Origin: Physcomitrium patens
Taxonomy: Eukaryota; Streptophyta; Bryopsida; Funariales; Funariaceae
Length of the DNA: 64,000 nucleotides
Direction of reading: 5' to 3'
NCBI RefSeq assembly: GCF_000002425.4
Contig: NC_037270.1
Span: forward strand, 4,755,304-4,819,303
A program made the position numbers and the translations under genes. Numbering within the stretch: position 1 is the stretch's first letter; every line of letters starts with the position of its first letter. The notes below the pieces were generated by a model. The model searched no databases and had not been told where the DNA came from. It saw only the letters and a program-made list of their open reading frames with translations. Positions 10,447 through 21,501 of the stretch are shown here, piece by piece.

Positions 10447-12914
10447 GAGAGCTTTGGTGAAGAAATCAGTAAGGTTATTTGTAGAATCAATTTTCTTAAT
10501 TATAAGTATTTAATCAATAATCAAGTCATGGATATAATTAAAATACTTTGGATCAATATGCTTTGTCATGTTGCCTTTCATGAAACCAACTTGCATCTGT
10601 GCAATATAAGTACTATTATCTTCATGCAAGATAGTTGGAGAATCATCATATAAAAATCCACAAGTTGTTTGAATGAATTTATCAATTGATTGCAACTAAA
10701 TACATTCTTAAGATGCTTCATGTAAGGCAATAATTTCTGCATGGTTGGATGAAATTGCAGTTATTATTTGTTTCACTGATTTCTATGATATTGCAGCTCT
10801 ATATCTTAAAAATACATATCCTATTTGAAATTTAGCTATTGCAGTATCAGATTTATATCTTGCATCACAGTATCCAACCAATTTTGGATCTACAAATTGT
10901 ATGTAGTATAATTCCAAGTTTTTAGTATATTTTAAATAATGTAATAAATATTTGATGCCATTCCAATATTGTAGTATTGAACATGTATTATATCTTGTAA
11001 AAATACTAACTGCAAATGTAATATCTGATCTTGTAGATGTAGCTTAATACAAAAGTGCTCCAACCGCTACGAGGTATGGATATTGATCTCCCAATATTTC
11101 CTCCTCCTCCTTGCATAGATAGTATGGATCATGACCATCACGACCACGTCCAATCATTGGTGTTGACAATAAATAAGCATCAATCATATTAAATCTTTAC
11201 AAGATTCGTCTAATATACATTAGTTGGTAGAAAAAATTGCTACCATCTATTAGATGCATAATCTGAAGACCAATGCAAAAAGTTATTTTTTCTAGCATTT
11301 TCATCTCAAATTCATGTATAAGTAGGTTAATAGCTGTAACACATGTAGATGTAGTATCCACTAGGTTAAGATCATCTTGCTTGCATATTAATACCATCTT
11401 ATTTTTCACAGGGCGAGATGTAAGAATGTCTACAATTGAACCAAAGACTTTCTTCTTTTGCAAAAAGGCATACTCTTCTTCAATAGCAATTTTTTATTTT
11501 GACCAATTAGAGTGATGCATTGCCTCGTCGATGGTTTGAGGTTCACGATCATCTTCCTCACAAGAAAGGGCTTCTATAATCATATATGCAAATGATTCAT
11601 CTACCGTAATAGATAGTCTGTCTCAAATATCATCTGTAGTACAATACAGAATAGATAATTCTTTACTCAACTTGTTCTTATTCTTTCCAATTCCAAGATT
11701 GTTTTTCATAGGAATTGAAGGTACATTATGCATAGATATATCATCATGAATTGATAGTCCCATAGGATGAGTGGCAATTTTTTGAGAAATAATACCAAGA
11801 TTAGTCAATTTTATAGCTTTCTTCTTACGTGGTTGCTTATCTAGTCCACCAGTTCTTTTAGTTGTTGTTGTTATAACTTGAGGTATTGTAGTGAATGGCA
11901 CTGCAATCTGAGCAAGTGCATTTTGAGCCTCATTAATAGGAACTCTTGTAATTCTAGGTGCATCATTGAAGCCATTATATGTTTCATTCGCAATCTATTT
12001 TAGATTCAAAATCTTAGTAACTTCAATTTCTACCAAAGATGTCCTAGGATCGGGATTCATTATAAATATTTCAGATGCTTCAAATACAAGTACTTTATTT
12101 CTTTGTTGATTGGATACTCCTCCTTAAAGAGATGAGAATACATTTTCTTTAAAACGGCAATTTTACAAACATGCACTTAATAATGTGCTAGTTGATGGAT
12201 CAATAATACGAATAATGCTTGGTGAATCAAAACCAACATATATGCCTTCTTGTCAATGAGCTCTAATGGTACACTGTTGAGGTTCTGGTACTAGGATCTA
12301 AGCACGACAACCAAATACTCGTAAGTGATATACATTTGGAACACGACCCAAAATGAGCTCATGTGGTGAAACAATTTCAAGAGAAGAAGGGCGAAGGCAT
12401 AGTAATGTTGCAGTATGTAAAATTGCATGATCTCACATAGATACTAGTAAATATGTGGGAAGGAAGGGGGGGCAAGTAATGAGTTGTATTCGCTTTATAA
12501 ATGACTCTACAAGTCCATTTTAATCATGTTCATATGGAACACAATATGTCAACTAAATTCCTGTTGCAGTACAATAGTCTTCAAAAGACTTTCATGCAAA
12601 TTCTTTTACATTATCTATACGCAATGTTTTTATAGGATAATCAAGAAAATGTGCCTAAAAAAAATAAGCATACATATAAGATTGGCAAACACCATGTTTT
12701 AAGTTAATAATAATGAAATATGTGATCGTTTACTTGATGCATCAACAAAGACCAAAAAATAACGAAAAAGTCTCGATATTGGATTAATAAGACCACAAAT
12801 ATCACCATACAATCTTTTAAGCATTAGTGGTAATTCTTGTGGAAGTTTCCAAATTGAAGGCCGAGTAATCATTTTATCTTACATACATACACGACATGAT
12901 TTCATAGAGATTAC
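10447..12914 (-). pseudogene. Ty1/copia element, 3' half (integrase, RT, RNase H)
   Basis: The minus strand carries copia pol remnants in many short frames. Integrase lies near 12200-12914, with a stretch of type D-I-C-G-L-I-N-P-I-S-R and F-L-V-F-V-D-A-S. A linker follows at 11500-12060. Reverse transcriptase lies at about 11040-11480 (C-K-Q-D-D-L-N-L near 11395). RNase H lies at about 10447-10700 (E-D-N-S-T-Y-I-A-Q near 10630 and a degenerate F-F-T-K-A-L near 10455). The order INT-RT-RH identifies copia rather than Ty3. Translation stops abruptly at the LTR at 10446. The 5' half is at 19318-20845; the two parts are one element split by element A. Confidence 0.82.
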
Positions 12915-12919
12915 ATCCA
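12915..12919. other. Target site duplication of element A, left copy
   Basis: ATCCA directly precedes the element A terminus. The same five bases follow the other end at 19313-19317. Confidence 0.92.
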
Positions 12920-13480
12920 TGTCAAGGACAAGAACTCGATGAAAAAGTAATTCAGACAAGTGAGCCCTCACTCAAAGAAATGTAACAAAATATAAATAAA
13001 CAATTATGTATATTGAAAGAGAAACTAGAATGGCTATTGCCAAAAGACAAAGAAACTAGAGACCCTTGAAATTAGACTGGAAGCAAGAAAAGAGTTGATA
13101 AGAGTGAAAAAGGCTTCACTCTTGTCTCTATATATACTATCTAACTAGGGACTACGTGGCGACGTTCTATAGGACCTCCAATATGTGTTGACTTTGTAAG
13201 ACACATGCCTTGACTTACAAGGTAAGTTTTTCTATGTGTGGGCCACATAGTTAGCTTGATCTTCAAGCTAACAACATGTGTGGCACATGGCCAACTTGTT
13301 GACCACGTTTCTAATCCAAAAAGTCAATTAAAGACACCTATGAAGTCAAAGCAGCGTCTATGAAGCTTCTAGGAAGCTTCCATATTAAATACTATAGAAT
13401 TAACTTACTTTTACCTATTTTTACTTACTTCTACCTATTTGTATATATAATTACTAGCTTACATGATTATTTCTGTGACA
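12920..13480 (-). repeat. Element A 3' LTR
   Basis: 561 bp, TG...CA in its own orientation. It contains a TATA box within AGTATATATAGAGAC read on the minus strand. A polypurine tract (CCTAGAAGGGAGGTAA, minus strand) abuts it at 13481-13496. Confidence 0.93.
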
Positions 13481-14030
13481 TTACCTCCCTTCTAGGAACG
13501 AGTTCCACGAGGAGCAGTCATCATATGTTGAGAAAATCTATGATGTGACGAATTATATTTGCCACATACTCTAATCTTTGTTCTCTTTGAAGATGATTGA
13601 TAGGGCCTCTCAACCATCGGTAGTGTCCCATACTAGGGCAGGAAGACCACCGAGTTATTTGATCATTGTTGAGGCCTTCGTAACTTCCTTCAAATAGAAT
13701 ATTTGGAATACCATCAGGAGTTGTTCTTACCTCTAGCAAAATCACCAAACATCGGGAGTCCCTTCCTAAATCGTGATATCAAACGCGTTGTATCTCGCCA
13801 TCTATTCGAGGAAGAACATGTCATTCTTGAAGATCTTCATCTCGATTACGTCATCTTGAAGGTTGTGACAATCGTAATGTCTCATCCGGCAGGTCAGCAA
13901 ATAAAGGCTCTTGAGTCGAATCCACTGGTTGTTGGTTCTCCATCTCCTGAATGTCACTACTACAAAGAAGCTATGAATAGTAATTGAAAGTAGAATGTTA
14001 TCTTGCCTAGATGTTGTTTCTTTCATAAAG
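13481..14030 (-). other. Element A 3' region with unrecognised conserved reading frames
   Basis: Between chromodomain and LTR lie about 550 bases that are not simple spacer. An open frame at 13521-13748 encodes 75 residues (core S-Y-E-G-L-N-N-D-Q-I-T-R-W-S-S-C-P near 13650). A second frame overlaps 13802-14125 (C-H-N-L-Q-D-D-V-I-E-M-K-I near 13850). Both have near-matches in the same place in element C2 (38440-38900), although C2 has stops in them. I do not recognise the product. It may be an extra ORF, a captured host fragment, or a structured RNA region. Confidence 0.6.
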
Positions 14031-14245
14031 AAGATTTTCAACTTGATTTTGATGGATGTCGTCGATGAAAAGCCTCCACCGCCTTTGTTGCATTTGCAAG
14101 ATTCTTTATTGGCTCTCATGTGCATTCACTAATACTATATCCGCAACAATGGACAAGATATTTTAATTTATTTCAGCGCCGCCTTGAATCTAAGACTTCT
14201 TTTATTTCAAACTCTTCATTATTGTCCACTTCTATAGGAAGAGGT
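14031..14245 (-). pseudogene. Element A chromodomain
   Basis: The reading frame runs E-E-F-E-I-K-E-V-L-D-S-R-R-R, TGA (about 14175), N-K-L-K-Y-L-V-H, then a second TGA in place of Trp within the usual T-W-E-P motif near 14120, then K-N-L-A-N-A. The fold class is clear, but the aromatic cage Trp positions are damaged (C-C-G-Y instead of W-x-G-Y). The first TGA coincides with those of elements B and C2. Confidence 0.82.
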
Positions 14246-14394
14246 GGAACTTGTTGTCTTTTTGGTATGTCCACTATCTTGTATGGTTCAAGAAGAGACA
14301 CGTGGAATACTGAATGGATTTTCATTGACTCTGGTAGATGTAAACGATATGCAACTGGATTGATTTGTGCAGAAATAGAAAATGGTCCTAGCCT

Positions 14395-15330
14395 TCAATA
14401 GTCCAACTTATCACAAAGACGAGTAGTCTTGATATTGTGACGAAGTAGCCATACCTTATCACCCAAGATGAATGATGGTTGTTCCTTTCGATAGACATCC
14501 TCATAGACCTTTTGTTGTTCTTGAGCCTCTTTTAACTGCCCCTTTATCATTGTATGTAGCTCTGATAAATGAATTGCTAAATCTTTCGCACTAGGATTAT
14601 CGACTTTTGAAAAGTCAAAAGTATCAAGTTGTGGATGATAACCATAATTAGCAAAGAAAGGTATTTGTTTTGTAGAAGAATGTATCATGTTATTGTAAGC
14701 AAACTCTGCCAATCGCAAAACAGTTGTCCAATCATCTTGTTTGTAATTAATGGTATATCTTAAATATTACTCCAAAACTTGATTAACATGCTCCGTTTGT
14801 CCATCACTTTGAAGATGGAATGTCGAAGATAGTTTTATATCCACTTTAAGAATCTTGAAAAGAGTCTGCCAAAATCTTGATACAAATTGAGTTCCCCTAT
14901 TTGATATAATATCCTTGGGTAATCCATGATAGCAATAGATATTGTCAAGAAAGAGTTTAGCTGTTTCTTCACCTGTGATAGATCTTTTACATGGTACAAA
15001 ATGTGCCATCTTGGTAAAACGATCTACTATCACAAATATAGAGTCATGAGAACCTGAGATTGGAAGATCCGTGATGAAGTCCATAGAAACAGAAGACCAT
15101 GGTTGTTCTGGAATGAGTAATGGCTGAAGAAGTCCGAAAGGTTGATGACAAGGAGTTTTTGATCTTGAGCAAACATCACATGATTGTACAAAGTCTTTAA
15201 ATGCCTTCCACATTTGAGGCTACCAAAAATCCCTAGATATCAGCTCCAAAGTCTTATTATATCCAAAATGTCCTACTGCTGGGAAGTCGTGACGAGCTTG
15301 AAGAAGACGTAAACGTGCTTCTCGTTCAGG
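14395..15330 (-). pseudogene. Element A integrase
   Basis: The zinc-binding region lies near 15150-15300 (H-D-F-P-A-V-G-H ... C-D-V-C). The core has the first Asp in M-D-F-I-T-D-L near 15085 and the Glu in S-D-G-Q-T-E-H near 14795. The second Asp is replaced by Asn (I-S-N-R-G-T-Q-F near 14905), as in element B. The frame is cut by TAA after N-Q-V-L-E near 14766 and by a stop at 15217. The C-terminal open stretch 14395-14718 ends inside the region leading to the GPY/F motif. Confidence 0.88.
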
Positions 15331-15579
15331 AACATATAGGTGTCCTTCGAAATATAATAGGTTGTTCTTGAATTCATATTTAGAGGGATCATGAGATTTA
15401 GAAGAATTATTCATGATATCATGAATAAGAGGGTCTGAAGACATACTTAACTGCACTTGCTTAAAAAAAGTTAAATCAACAGTCAATGTTGATTTTATTG
15501 CTCGAAGATGAAATTACTCTGGCTTTAAGAGAACCGTTCTTTATTGCTCAAAAGCTACATCTCCTTCTTTTGGTGTAAG

Positions 15580-16860
15580 TTAAGAACATCTAGATAAGGC
15601 ATCGGACAAACCTTGTTGTTTTCGTGGCCGATAAGTGATGATGAACTCGAATCTTGATAAAGACATACTCCAATAAGCTTGGCGACAATTTAATACACGT
15701 GCAGACATAAAATATTCAAGGTTCTTGTGATCCGTATACACTGTGACTGGACTAGAAGCGCCTTCTAGATAATGATGCCATTCTTGAAAAGACTCCACAA
15801 TTGCAAAAAGTTCTTTGTCGTGGATCTCATAATTGATTTCTACTACTGAGAATTTTCTTGAATGAAAGGCTACTAGATGAAGTTTGTCATCTGTTCCCAT
15901 TTGTGATAAAATCGCACCCAGAGCAAAGTCTGATGCATCTGTTTCCATAAAGAATACTTTAGAAAAATCAACACGATACAAGATTGGTGCAGAAACAAAC
16001 GTTGTCTTCAAAGATTCAAAAGCAACTTCCGCTTCTTGATTCCATTGGAGTTTGTTTTTACAAGTCAAATGTGTAAGTAGAGCTGCAACTCGAGATAAGT
16101 CTTTGATGAAGATCCGATAGTAGTTGGCAAATCCCAAAAAATATTCGACATCTCTTACCGTTTTGGGAATCTTCCAATCTATAATAGTTTGACCTTTCTT
16201 AGGATCCATCATAAGTCCATCATTTGAAATGATGTAACCTAAGAAATTGACTTGAGTAGTGTGGAATACACACTTTTCTATCTTGGCATAGAGTCCTATA
16301 TCTCTTAATTTTTGTAACACACAATGAAGATGAAGTTCATGTTCTTCTGGATTCTTAGAATAGATCAAGATGTCGTCTAGATAACAGACCACCAAATCGT
16401 CTAAAAACTCTTGAAAAACATCATTCATTAGATGTTGAAAAGCTGTTGGTGCATTTGTAAGTCCAAAAGGTATGACATTGTATTCAAAATGTCCATACCT
16501 AGTTCGAAACGCAGTCTTCTATTCATCTCCTTCTTTGATGCGTACTAGATTGTATGCTCTCCGAAGATCTATTTTTGTATAGATCTTAGCTTGATTCAAC
16601 TGATCAAGAAGTCCAGATATTAAAGGTAGTGGATACCTGTTCTTGATGGTAATCTTATTGAGTCCTCGATAATCAACACACATCCGCAATGATCTATCTT
16701 TTTTCTTCACTAATAGAATTGGAGCTCCTGCCGGAGATTTAGAATGGCGTATGAAATTCTTGGCTAGATTTTCTTCAATATACTCCTTGAGTTCAGTCAA
16801 CTCATTTTTTGATAAACTGTAGATTGGTGCGAATGGTAGTTGTGCTCCTTCTTGAAGGTC
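15580..16860 (-). pseudogene. Element A reverse transcriptase and RNase H
   Basis: The 93-residue frame 16519-16800 holds the fingers and palm start ([18 protein letters not shown]). The 282-residue frame 15580-16428 holds Y-L-D-D-I-L-I-Y-S, the thumb, and RNase H ([14 protein letters not shown]). One TAG replaces Trp between them (G-D-E-stop-K-T-A-F near 16517), and the same TAG occurs in element C2. Aside from it the RT is nearly intact. The portion 16086 upward belongs to the tract identical with C2 (see findings). Confidence 0.9.
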
Positions 16861-17169
16861 GATTGAGCAATCATAGGGATAATGCTCCGGGAGTTTATCT
16901 GCATTCTTTTTTTTGAATATATCTTAAAATTCTTGATATTGGCTTGGAATGCCACTTGAAGTCTTTCCATCAATAGAAAGAGGTGTGGTATAAATAATAT
17001 ATGGTGATTCTTTCATAGCAGCATGCAAGAAGGCTTTTGCACCTATAAATACAAATTTAATTGAACTAGACTTATGACTCTCTACTTGATTAACTACACT
17101 GTTAGTTATACTATTAGAGAAAGTAAGAGTTCGAGAAATCCAATCTATTTGAGGGTTGTATTTTTTTAA

Positions 17170-17661
17170 TCACGATAAACCTAAAATGACTGGATTAGAG
17201 GGAGATCTAATGATATTAAATACTACAAAACTATTATGACCATTGATTATTACTTCTATAGGAAGGATTTTGTAAGTAATATCTCCAGAAGACAATGGAC
17301 GACCATCTATGACTTCTACATGAATAGGTTTAGTTTTCTTTACTAAAGATATGCTATGTCTTTTAGTAAATTCTTCATCTAAAAAACACGCTGAGGCTCC
17401 TAAATCTAACAAGGCAGAGACTTTGTAATGTTTAGGTCCTAAAATAACATTTAATGTAAAATAAGGAGAGGGCTTTGAGGAGAGAATAGGACCTTTACTA
17501 GATGTTGTGCAAGGTTCCAGCCGCACGATCCCTATTGTAGCTAGACAAACTCGTTTTCTGACATATTGTCTTCTTTCACAATCGTACTCCTCATTTTGTG
17601 ATTGTGTCATTTCTTTGGACAATATTGAGTAGTATGCTTTGGTTCTCCACAATATAAACAT
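17170..17661 (-). pseudogene. Element A retropepsin (start of pol frame)
   Basis: A 163-residue frame overlaps the end of gag by about 55 bases in the -1 frame. It contains L-L-D-L-G-A-S-A-C-F-L-D, where the usual Asp-Ser-Gly is Asp-Leu-Gly, a TCA-to-TTA change that should impair catalysis. It ends at a stop after V-I-L-G-L-S at 17170. The whole frame is within the tract identical to C2, so C2 carries the same active-site change. Confidence 0.85.
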
Positions 17662-18560
17662 AATCCTTCTTGACGACGACGAGTCTTTTCTTGCTCAGTA
17701 AGAGGTTTGAAACGTATTGCATCAATTTGCATATCCTCTAATTCCGAATGTATGTATTGAAGAGGTGTTGGTGTTGCCATTAAATTATAGTAACGTTGAG
17801 GTCCACTTGTACGGTTCTTAGATCGAAATTCAAAAAGGCGATTATCACACTTCACAGCAAAGTCAATTGCTTGACTCAATGTTTGAGGATCAAGTAAGTT
17901 GATCATTAAATTTTTTACCTCATATTGTAATCCGTAGAAAAATTGGCTAATAAGTGCAGCATCATCCCACTTGATATCAGTTGTAAGTTGTCAAAATTGT
18001 GAAGCGTGTAACGTTACTGATCAATTTTCTTATTATAAAATATGGATCTTATTGGTTGCAACACAAATTGTGTCATGTTTTCCATACATGGATCGAAAAT
18101 CCGCCAAAAAAATCTCTAGATTATTCAATATTAGATCTCGTTGTTCAAGGAAAGATGAAAACCACGATAGTACTGAACCTGAAAGAAGCGTAGCAATGAA
18201 TCTAACTTGCGATCCTGGAGTTGGATAGCTTTGGGGTTGAAGTTCAATCACAAGTTGCACTTGATTGATAAATCCTCGAAACTTGGATCTGGTTCCATCA
18301 AACTTCTCGGGTAGGACAATTCTTGGTTCTCTAACATTGGAAGGGTGTTCCACCATTGGAGTAAGGACATGATTTGGTGCAGATGTTGAAGCAGCTCTAA
18401 CCATTTCTATATCTTCACTTCCTGCCAATCTTGTTGCTCCTTGTGGTGGTAAATTGAGTTGAAGCATCGCAAGCATTAACTCCCTCAATTGCTCTTGCAT
18501 TTGTGCCATTGCATTCTTCATTTCAACAAGTTCTGCGATAATAACTCTTAAAAAAGAGAA
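17607..18560 (-). pseudogene. Element A gag with CCHC knuckle
   Basis: Gag is read from the region homologous to the C1 and C2 start codons; here that ATG is ATC (near 18536), so the next ATG would be at 18521. The capsid-like part (L-P-E-K-F-D-G-T-R-S-K-F-R near 18300) is open to about 18033. A TGA in S-Q-F-stop-Q-L near 17994 is shared with C1 and C2. The C-terminal open frame 17607-17906 carries C-L-Y-C-x4-H-x4-C near 17625-17665 and ends C-P-K-K-stop at 17607. Confidence 0.87.
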
Positions 18561-18714
18561 GATGTCTAATATCACTGAAGATAAATAGAAGAAAGGACTT
18601 GAGGACAAAGAAAATACTAAGGACAATATCAGTTTAGAAGAGGGTAATCCACAACTTCTAATATGCTTATATCTTATCAAGAAAAAGGGGTAATCAACTC
18701 TTAATCAAGATTAG

Positions 18715-18751
18715 ACAAAGCTCTAATATTGTAGGTGCACTCTTATCAATC
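18715..18751 (-). other. Element A primer-binding region
   Basis: Downstream of the 5' LTR (minus strand) the sequence includes AATATTAGAGC. Copies C1 and C2 read AATATCAGAGC, close to the initiator-Met tRNA complement TGGTATCAGAGC but set about 18-22 bases from the LTR end instead of adjacent. The first bases (TGG) are not conserved. Confidence 0.4.
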
Positions 18752-19312
18752 TGTTAAGGACAAGAACTCGATGAAAAAGCAATTCAGACAAGTGAGCCCT
18801 CACTCAAAGAAATGTAACAAAATATAAATAAACAATTATGTATATTGAAAGAGAAACTAGAATAGCTATTGCCAAAAGACAAAGAAACTAGAGACCCTTG
18901 AAACTAGATTGGAAGCAAGAAAAGAGTTGACAAGAGTGAAAAAGGCTTCACTCTTGTCTCTATATATACTATCTAACTAGGGGCTACGTGGCGACGTTCT
19001 ATAGGACCTCCAATATGTGTTGACTTTGTAAGACACATGCCTTGACTTACAAGGCAAGTTTTTCTACGTGTGGGCCACATAGTTAGCTTGATCTTCAAGC
19101 TAACAACATGTGTGGCACATGGCCAACTTGTTGACCACGTTTCTAATCCAAAAAGTCAATTAAAGACACCTATGAAGTCAAAGCAGCATCTATGAAGCTT
19201 CTAGGAAGCTTCCATATTAAATACTATAGAATTAACTTACTTTTACATATTTTTACTTACTTCTACCTATTTATATATGTAATTACTAGCTTACATGATT
19301 ATGTCCGTGACA
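18752..19312 (-). repeat. Element A 5' LTR
   Basis: 561 bp, 97% identical by eye to 12920-13480. It begins TGTCACGGACAT and ends CTTGTCCTTAACA in element orientation. Promoter features: TATATATA near 18960. Confidence 0.93.
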
Positions 19313-19317
19313 ATCCA
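19313..19317. other. Target site duplication of element A, right copy
   Basis: ATCCA, identical to 12915-12919. Removing 12920-19317 rejoins the copia sequence. Confidence 0.92.
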
Positions 19318-20845
19318 TAGGCTTTAAATTATGTCGAGTTATATATGGAATGATCTTTTTAAATAATATTGATCTTGGATGTTCCAATCGTCCATGTCAG
19401 AGAGAAACATGACTCTTTGTGATAGATGATGTAAAATTAAATAAAATGGAAGGCTGAATCATAATTTGGTATAAACTATTTTCTGTAGCAAAAGCTTTTA
19501 CAAAAACTTTATGGTTCTTTGCAAGAACCAAAACCTCTTTCCTATTTAAAATGACGGTCGAGAAGTGACAACCATTAATATACACATCTCGGTAGCTAAT
19601 CAGACTCCGAGGTGTTGAAGGTGCAAACATCACATATTTACATTTTATGATGGAACCCGCAGGTAATTTTACCATTGCTATGCCTTCTTGGAAACAAAAC
19701 TCATTTGCTCCAGCCATGGTCATCATATTTTTATTTTACCACGTTGTAGATTTTTCAATAAAAAATCGTCTATCTTGCAAGATAGTATGTGTTGTTGCAA
19801 AATCAATGAGCGCATCATTTGATTCATCATCAAAGATTTTGTCATTTATATAAGCCTCTAAGTCATCAACACCAATTGAATCCATTAACGCATCCATGGT
19901 ATGAACTTCATGTTCCTCAGCTCGTAGTTTCTTATTTTTTTAGAATATTTTAATAAAATATTCTGAAGTACGGCACCCATGTGCTAAATGTCCAATCATT
20001 CCACACTTATAGCAAGAACGCATCTCTGATTTTTGTTTTCTACTATAATTAATAGTAGAACATTTATTCTTTCCATATATGTAGAAATGGTCATGACTAT
20101 GACTACCCTGATACTTATGAGTTCGTTTCCCATGTTTATATAATTTTTTTCTTAGACTTTGAAATATTAAGTGCATGAGATTTTGGAGCTATAGTTCCAA
20201 TAGGACGAGCTTTTGCATTGCACAAGAGTAGCTCATTTTGCTTCTTCGCAAGAAGTAGATAGGACATGAGATTAGAATGACTCTGAAATTTCATATTCAT
20301 GTATTGTTGTGCAAGCACAACAGATACATGAGGAAATGTAGAGAGAGTTTTCTCAATCATTTCTTCTTGAAAAATGCTTTGTCAACATAATCGTAATTGT
20401 GAGACAATACTATACATTTCACTATTGAAAGCATTTAAATTTGGAAAATCCAAGACACGTAAATGTGTCCAATTATGACGTGCGCATGGAAGAAAAATGG
20501 TCTTTTGATGATCAAACCTCGATTTAAGATTCTTTCAAAGTTTTACAAAATCTTTCATTTCCAAGTATTGATGTTGTAATGCAAGTACAAGATGATGACG
20601 AGGGAGAAGAAGTGCTTTCCAATGAATAGTAGGAGGAATAGAAATACTTATTGTAGGAGATTCTTCAAACATAATGGCATCCGAGAGTTGTTCTGCAAAG
20701 AAATTTGCTTTTACTATTTTTGCCCATAATAAATATTAATTTCCATCCACAATCAATGGTGGAAATAAAAGAGCTTGAAAGTGTTGGGATGCATTGGTAA
20801 TAGTTGGAACCATAGTAGAAGCAGTTGAAGATGTTGAAGCACTCA
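19318..20845 (-). pseudogene. Ty1/copia element, 5' half (gag, protease, GAG-pre-integrase)
   Basis: Gag starts at an ATG at 20845 (M-S-A-S-T-S-S-T-A-S) and has the copia gag pattern (F-P-P-L-I-V-D-G-N-W-Y near 20740, I-E-K-T-L-S-T-F-P near 20350). A zinc knuckle C-Y-K-C-G-M-I-G-H-L-A-H-G-C is at about 19970-20020. Protease-like D-D-E-S-N-D-A-L-I-D-F-A-T-T lies near 19790-19830, and GAG-pre-integrase follows (19397-19726). Stops and frame changes are frequent. It continues at 12914 after the nested element A. Confidence 0.85.
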
Positions 20846-20985
20846 TTATAAATGAATCTGTGAAGAAAATACAAGACCAAGTAGAAAAGTTGAATAAAAT
20901 GTACCTTAAAATATAAAGTCAAATAAAATAATAAACTTGATTGAAAAACAGATTGGCATTATGCACAACTTTAGCATTGTAATAG

Positions 20986-21057
20986 TACAATAAATACCAT
21001 AGCTACAAATGGCACCAATAGCCAACTCTAAATACTGTAGCTATGGTATTTACTGTA
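20986..21057. repeat. Hairpin: 22-nt inverted repeat with 28-nt loop
   Basis: The arm 20986-21007 (TACAATAAATACCATAGCTACA) pairs with 21036-21057, one mismatch. A further short palindrome CTGTAGTATACAG follows at 21053-21065. It lies between the copia gag start and the UTP4 promoter and may be a MITE remnant. Confidence 0.75.
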
Positions 21058-21065
21058 GTATACAG

Positions 21066-21501
21066 TAAATATTATGGAGAGCGTCTGCTATGATCTCAAC
21101 ATCCGCGACAGTAGTTATTGCCGCCTCGGCCGCATAGCAATCCTGTTTTCGAGACGTTTTTGGATTGTTGCCCCGCGCGAGTGCACTCGGCGATGGTCCT
21201 GACAATTATTCATCACACTTCAGTGCCTCTACCAACCTCTCCACGCTTGCACTGAATAGTTTGAATAGTTTGTGGACCTCACACGATCCGGTGAAACATT
21301 ATCAAAATCTCACACTCTGATCATTAGCTGATCAGAGAGAATGCCACTGAGAGGATGTTTTTTGATTAAGGTGCAGTGGAGCTGCATCTGGAGTGCTGGT
21401 TAGATGTGATTGTAGAAATGATTAGGTCTGCTTTTTAATCGTTCGTGAGAGTCGCCTTTCGGGCTCCTCAGCCCTGGTTCTACATTGTGGGCCTCAACAC
21501 G
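21066..21501 (+). promoter_or_regulatory. Presumed UTP4 promoter and 5' UTR
   Basis: The base composition shifts from AT-rich copia to moderate GC here. No clear TATA box is seen. An in-frame ATG at 21445 would add 19 residues to UTP4, but the protein family begins at the ATG at 21502. Confidence 0.45.

Larger units (their letters stand above)
12920..19312 (-). mobile_element. Element A: Ty3 chromovirus, complete with two LTRs, nested in copia
   Basis: A 6,393-bp element bounded by two 561-bp LTRs and a perfect 5-bp target duplication. The order on the minus strand is LTR, primer region, gag, protease, RT, RNase H, integrase, chromodomain, a 3' region, polypurine tract, LTR. It interrupts the copia element between gag-pre-integrase and integrase. 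The LTRs differ at about 15 positions (2.7%), nearly all transitions, so this is the youngest LTR element visible here. Internal stops and loss of a catalytic Asp show it is not autonomous now. Its family is the same as the copies at 29149-39495 and 60702-64000. Confidence 0.93.

Noticed and set aside
12920..13480. Heat-shock elements in the element A/C LTR (GAAGCTTCTAGGAAGCTTC)
   Set aside because: The spacing of the third unit is 3 instead of 2 bases and it lies far from the TATA box; too weak compared with the 10055-10446 LTR.
13496..13520. Reading the start of the element A 3' region as a separate solo element
   Set aside because: It aligns with the same position of C2 and carries the polypurine tract; it belongs to element A.
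17971..18228. Open frame antisense to element A gag, with a similar antisense frame at 34193-34450 in C2
   Set aside because: The conservation is explained by gag coding on the other strand and by the locally identical tract; no motif or start context supports an antisense gene.
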